DNA of 64,000 nucleotides from positions 248,001-312,000 of the forward strand of contig NZ_CP115541.1 of assembly GCF_031834595.1 (NCBI RefSeq), written 5' to 3'. This document shows positions 63,120 to 64,000 of this stretch, piece after piece; within the stretch, counting starts at the first letter, position 1, and every line of letters begins with the position of its first letter. This stretch comes from Stenotrophomonas oahuensis. GTDB lineage: Bacteria; Pseudomonadota; Gammaproteobacteria; Xanthomonadales; Xanthomonadaceae. A program made the position numbers and the translations under genes. The notes beneath the pieces are model-generated. The model did not search any database. It saw only the letters and a list, made by a program, of their open reading frames with translations, and had not been told where the DNA came from.

Positions 63120-64000
63120 TCAGGCGGCCGCGCCGATCCGTGAGGTGATGTGCGAAGCGGTCTCATCCTGGATGGCGCGCACCTCGGTCATTTCCTGGAA
63201 CAGCGCCGCGATCAGCGTGTTGGTCTGCAGGTAGTAATCCAGGATCATCTGGATCAGGTCGCGGAAGATGGCCGAGTCGGCCATGCCTTCTTCCAGCTCG
63301 GCCTGCAGCTTGGCGGCATCCACATACATGTCGGCGATGACAATATTGCCCACCCCCATCGCGGCCTGATTGCCGAATTGCATGACATGCATGGCCTTGG
63401 TGGCCTGCCCGGCGCGCACCGCCAGCGTATCGGCGTCACTACCGACCACTTTGGAGACAGTCTTGCTGAGCGATGCGGCTACGTCGTCCACGGTGTTCTT
63501 CACGGTGTGCGCGGCCGCTTTCACCATGGCCGGCAGGGCCTTGCTGATGGCCTCGGTGACGGCCTTGGTCACCGCCTTGGTGATGGTCTGCACGGCGACC
63601 GTGCTGGCGGCCTTCTTGCTGATGAAGGCAACGGCCACGACCATGGCGGCCACGGCGATCAACGCGACCACATCCTTGATTTTGTCGACGATGTTGTCCG
63701 GCACGCCCAGCGCCTTAAGTACGCTGCCGACGACCTTGGCCACTTCCTGGACCAGCTTCATTACCAGCTTCATGATCGGCTCGAGCACCTTGCCCAGGGG
63801 GTCGAAACCAAACTCCTGACCGATGGCCAGTGCCAGACCGATGCCGGCCATTGCCATACTGGCACCGCCGGTGAACGGCGCGGCCACGACAGCGACCACG
63901 GTGATCACCCAGCCGATGATCTTACCCAGGCAGCCCATCTTCTTCTGGGCCTGTTCGGCCTTTTCCAGCTCGCGCTGGTACTCTTCCGAGCGACGCATGT
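63120..64000 (-). CDS. sctE: T3SS major translocator SctE (SipB/IpaB-like), partial
   Basis: C-terminal part (about 292 residues) of the large translocator that inserts in host membranes. Two hydrophobic regions are clear: GWVITVVAVVAAPFTGGASM with AMAGIGLALAIGQEF, and VVALIAVAAMVVAVAFISKK, separated by the amphipathic PLGKVLEPIMKLVMKLVQEV, as in SipB/IpaB. The tail is helical (GNQAAMGVGNIVIADMYVD; DLIQMILDYYLQTNTLIAAL). Relatives are about 580-600 residues, so the Met at 63998 is probably internal and the gene continues past the right edge; the chaperone gene would be upstream. Confidence 0.9.
   Translation of the reverse strand, partial: MRRSEEYQRELEKAEQAQKKMGCLGKIIGWVITVVAVVAAPFTGGASMAMAGIGLALAIGQEFGFDPLGKVLEPIMKLVMKLVQEVAKVVGSVLKALGVPDNIVDKIKDVVALIAVAAMVVAVAFISKKAASTVAVQTITKAVTKAVTEAISKALPAMVKAAAHTVKNTVDDVAASLSKTVSKVVGSDADTLAVRAGQATKAMHVMQFGNQAAMGVGNIVIADMYVDAAKLQAELEEGMADSAIFRDLIQMILDYYLQTNTLIAALFQEMTEVRAIQDETASHITSRIGAAA

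Overview
The window looks like a chromosomal segment from a high-GC gammaproteobacterium of the Lysobacteraceae (Xanthomonadaceae), most likely Stenotrophomonas or a close relative. The evidence is the family-typical gene neighbourhoods and many GTAG-type palindromes (gtagagccgggcttgcccggct and variants) that resemble the SMAG repeats of Stenotrophomonas. Most of the window is ordinary core genome; two blocks stand out.

Layout. 1-4.6 kb: rhomboid protease (cut by the left edge), MGMT-like ATL protein, EamA permease, glutathione reductase, DUF418 membrane protein, all on the minus strand. 4.7-6.8 kb: SlyD and two tandem NlpC/P60 hydrolases. 6.9-14.4 kb: a functional-amyloid (Fap-like) locus. 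Six minus-strand genes appear in the order fapA-B-C-D-E-F, with a sigma54 enhancer-binding activator at the far end and a good sigma54 promoter directly before fapA. 14.6-20.3 kb: dicarboxylate symporter, PhoA-type alkaline phosphatase, tilS, xseB, ispA. 20.8-30.9 kb: DUF4870, pmbA, darP, tldD, yhdP, rng, maf. 31-35.6 kb: SIMPL protein, TonB-like protein, TonB-dependent receptor, then tRNA-Asn(GTT). 35.8-42 kb: rlmH, rsfS, nadD, holA, lptE, leuS. 42-50.1 kb: DUF998, thioredoxin-TPR chaperone, CHASE2-GGDEF protein with a degenerate signature, an unknown secreted protein, DUF4442, DUF502, DUF885.

50.3 kb to the right edge: one end of an SPI-1/Mxi-Spa-type type III secretion island, all on the minus strand. 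In transcription order it has SipB-like and SipC-like translocators, two tandem SipD/IpaD-like needle-tip genes, two unknown paralogous genes (281 and 966 aa) in the slot SipA occupies in SPI-1, an IacP-like acyl carrier protein, an IagB-like lytic transglycosylase, then SctD, F, I, J, K, L and a small gene in the OrgC position. Export apparatus, ATPase, secretin and chaperones are not visible and would lie beyond the right edge. This island (double tip, new paralogous putative effectors) and the amyloid locus (sigma54 control, ten IDTx repeats in the main subunit) are the most interesting parts. A second, non-SMAG palindrome family of about 62 bp occurs as inverted pairs in two convergent gene junctions, with stems that differ in sequence but remain perfectly paired.
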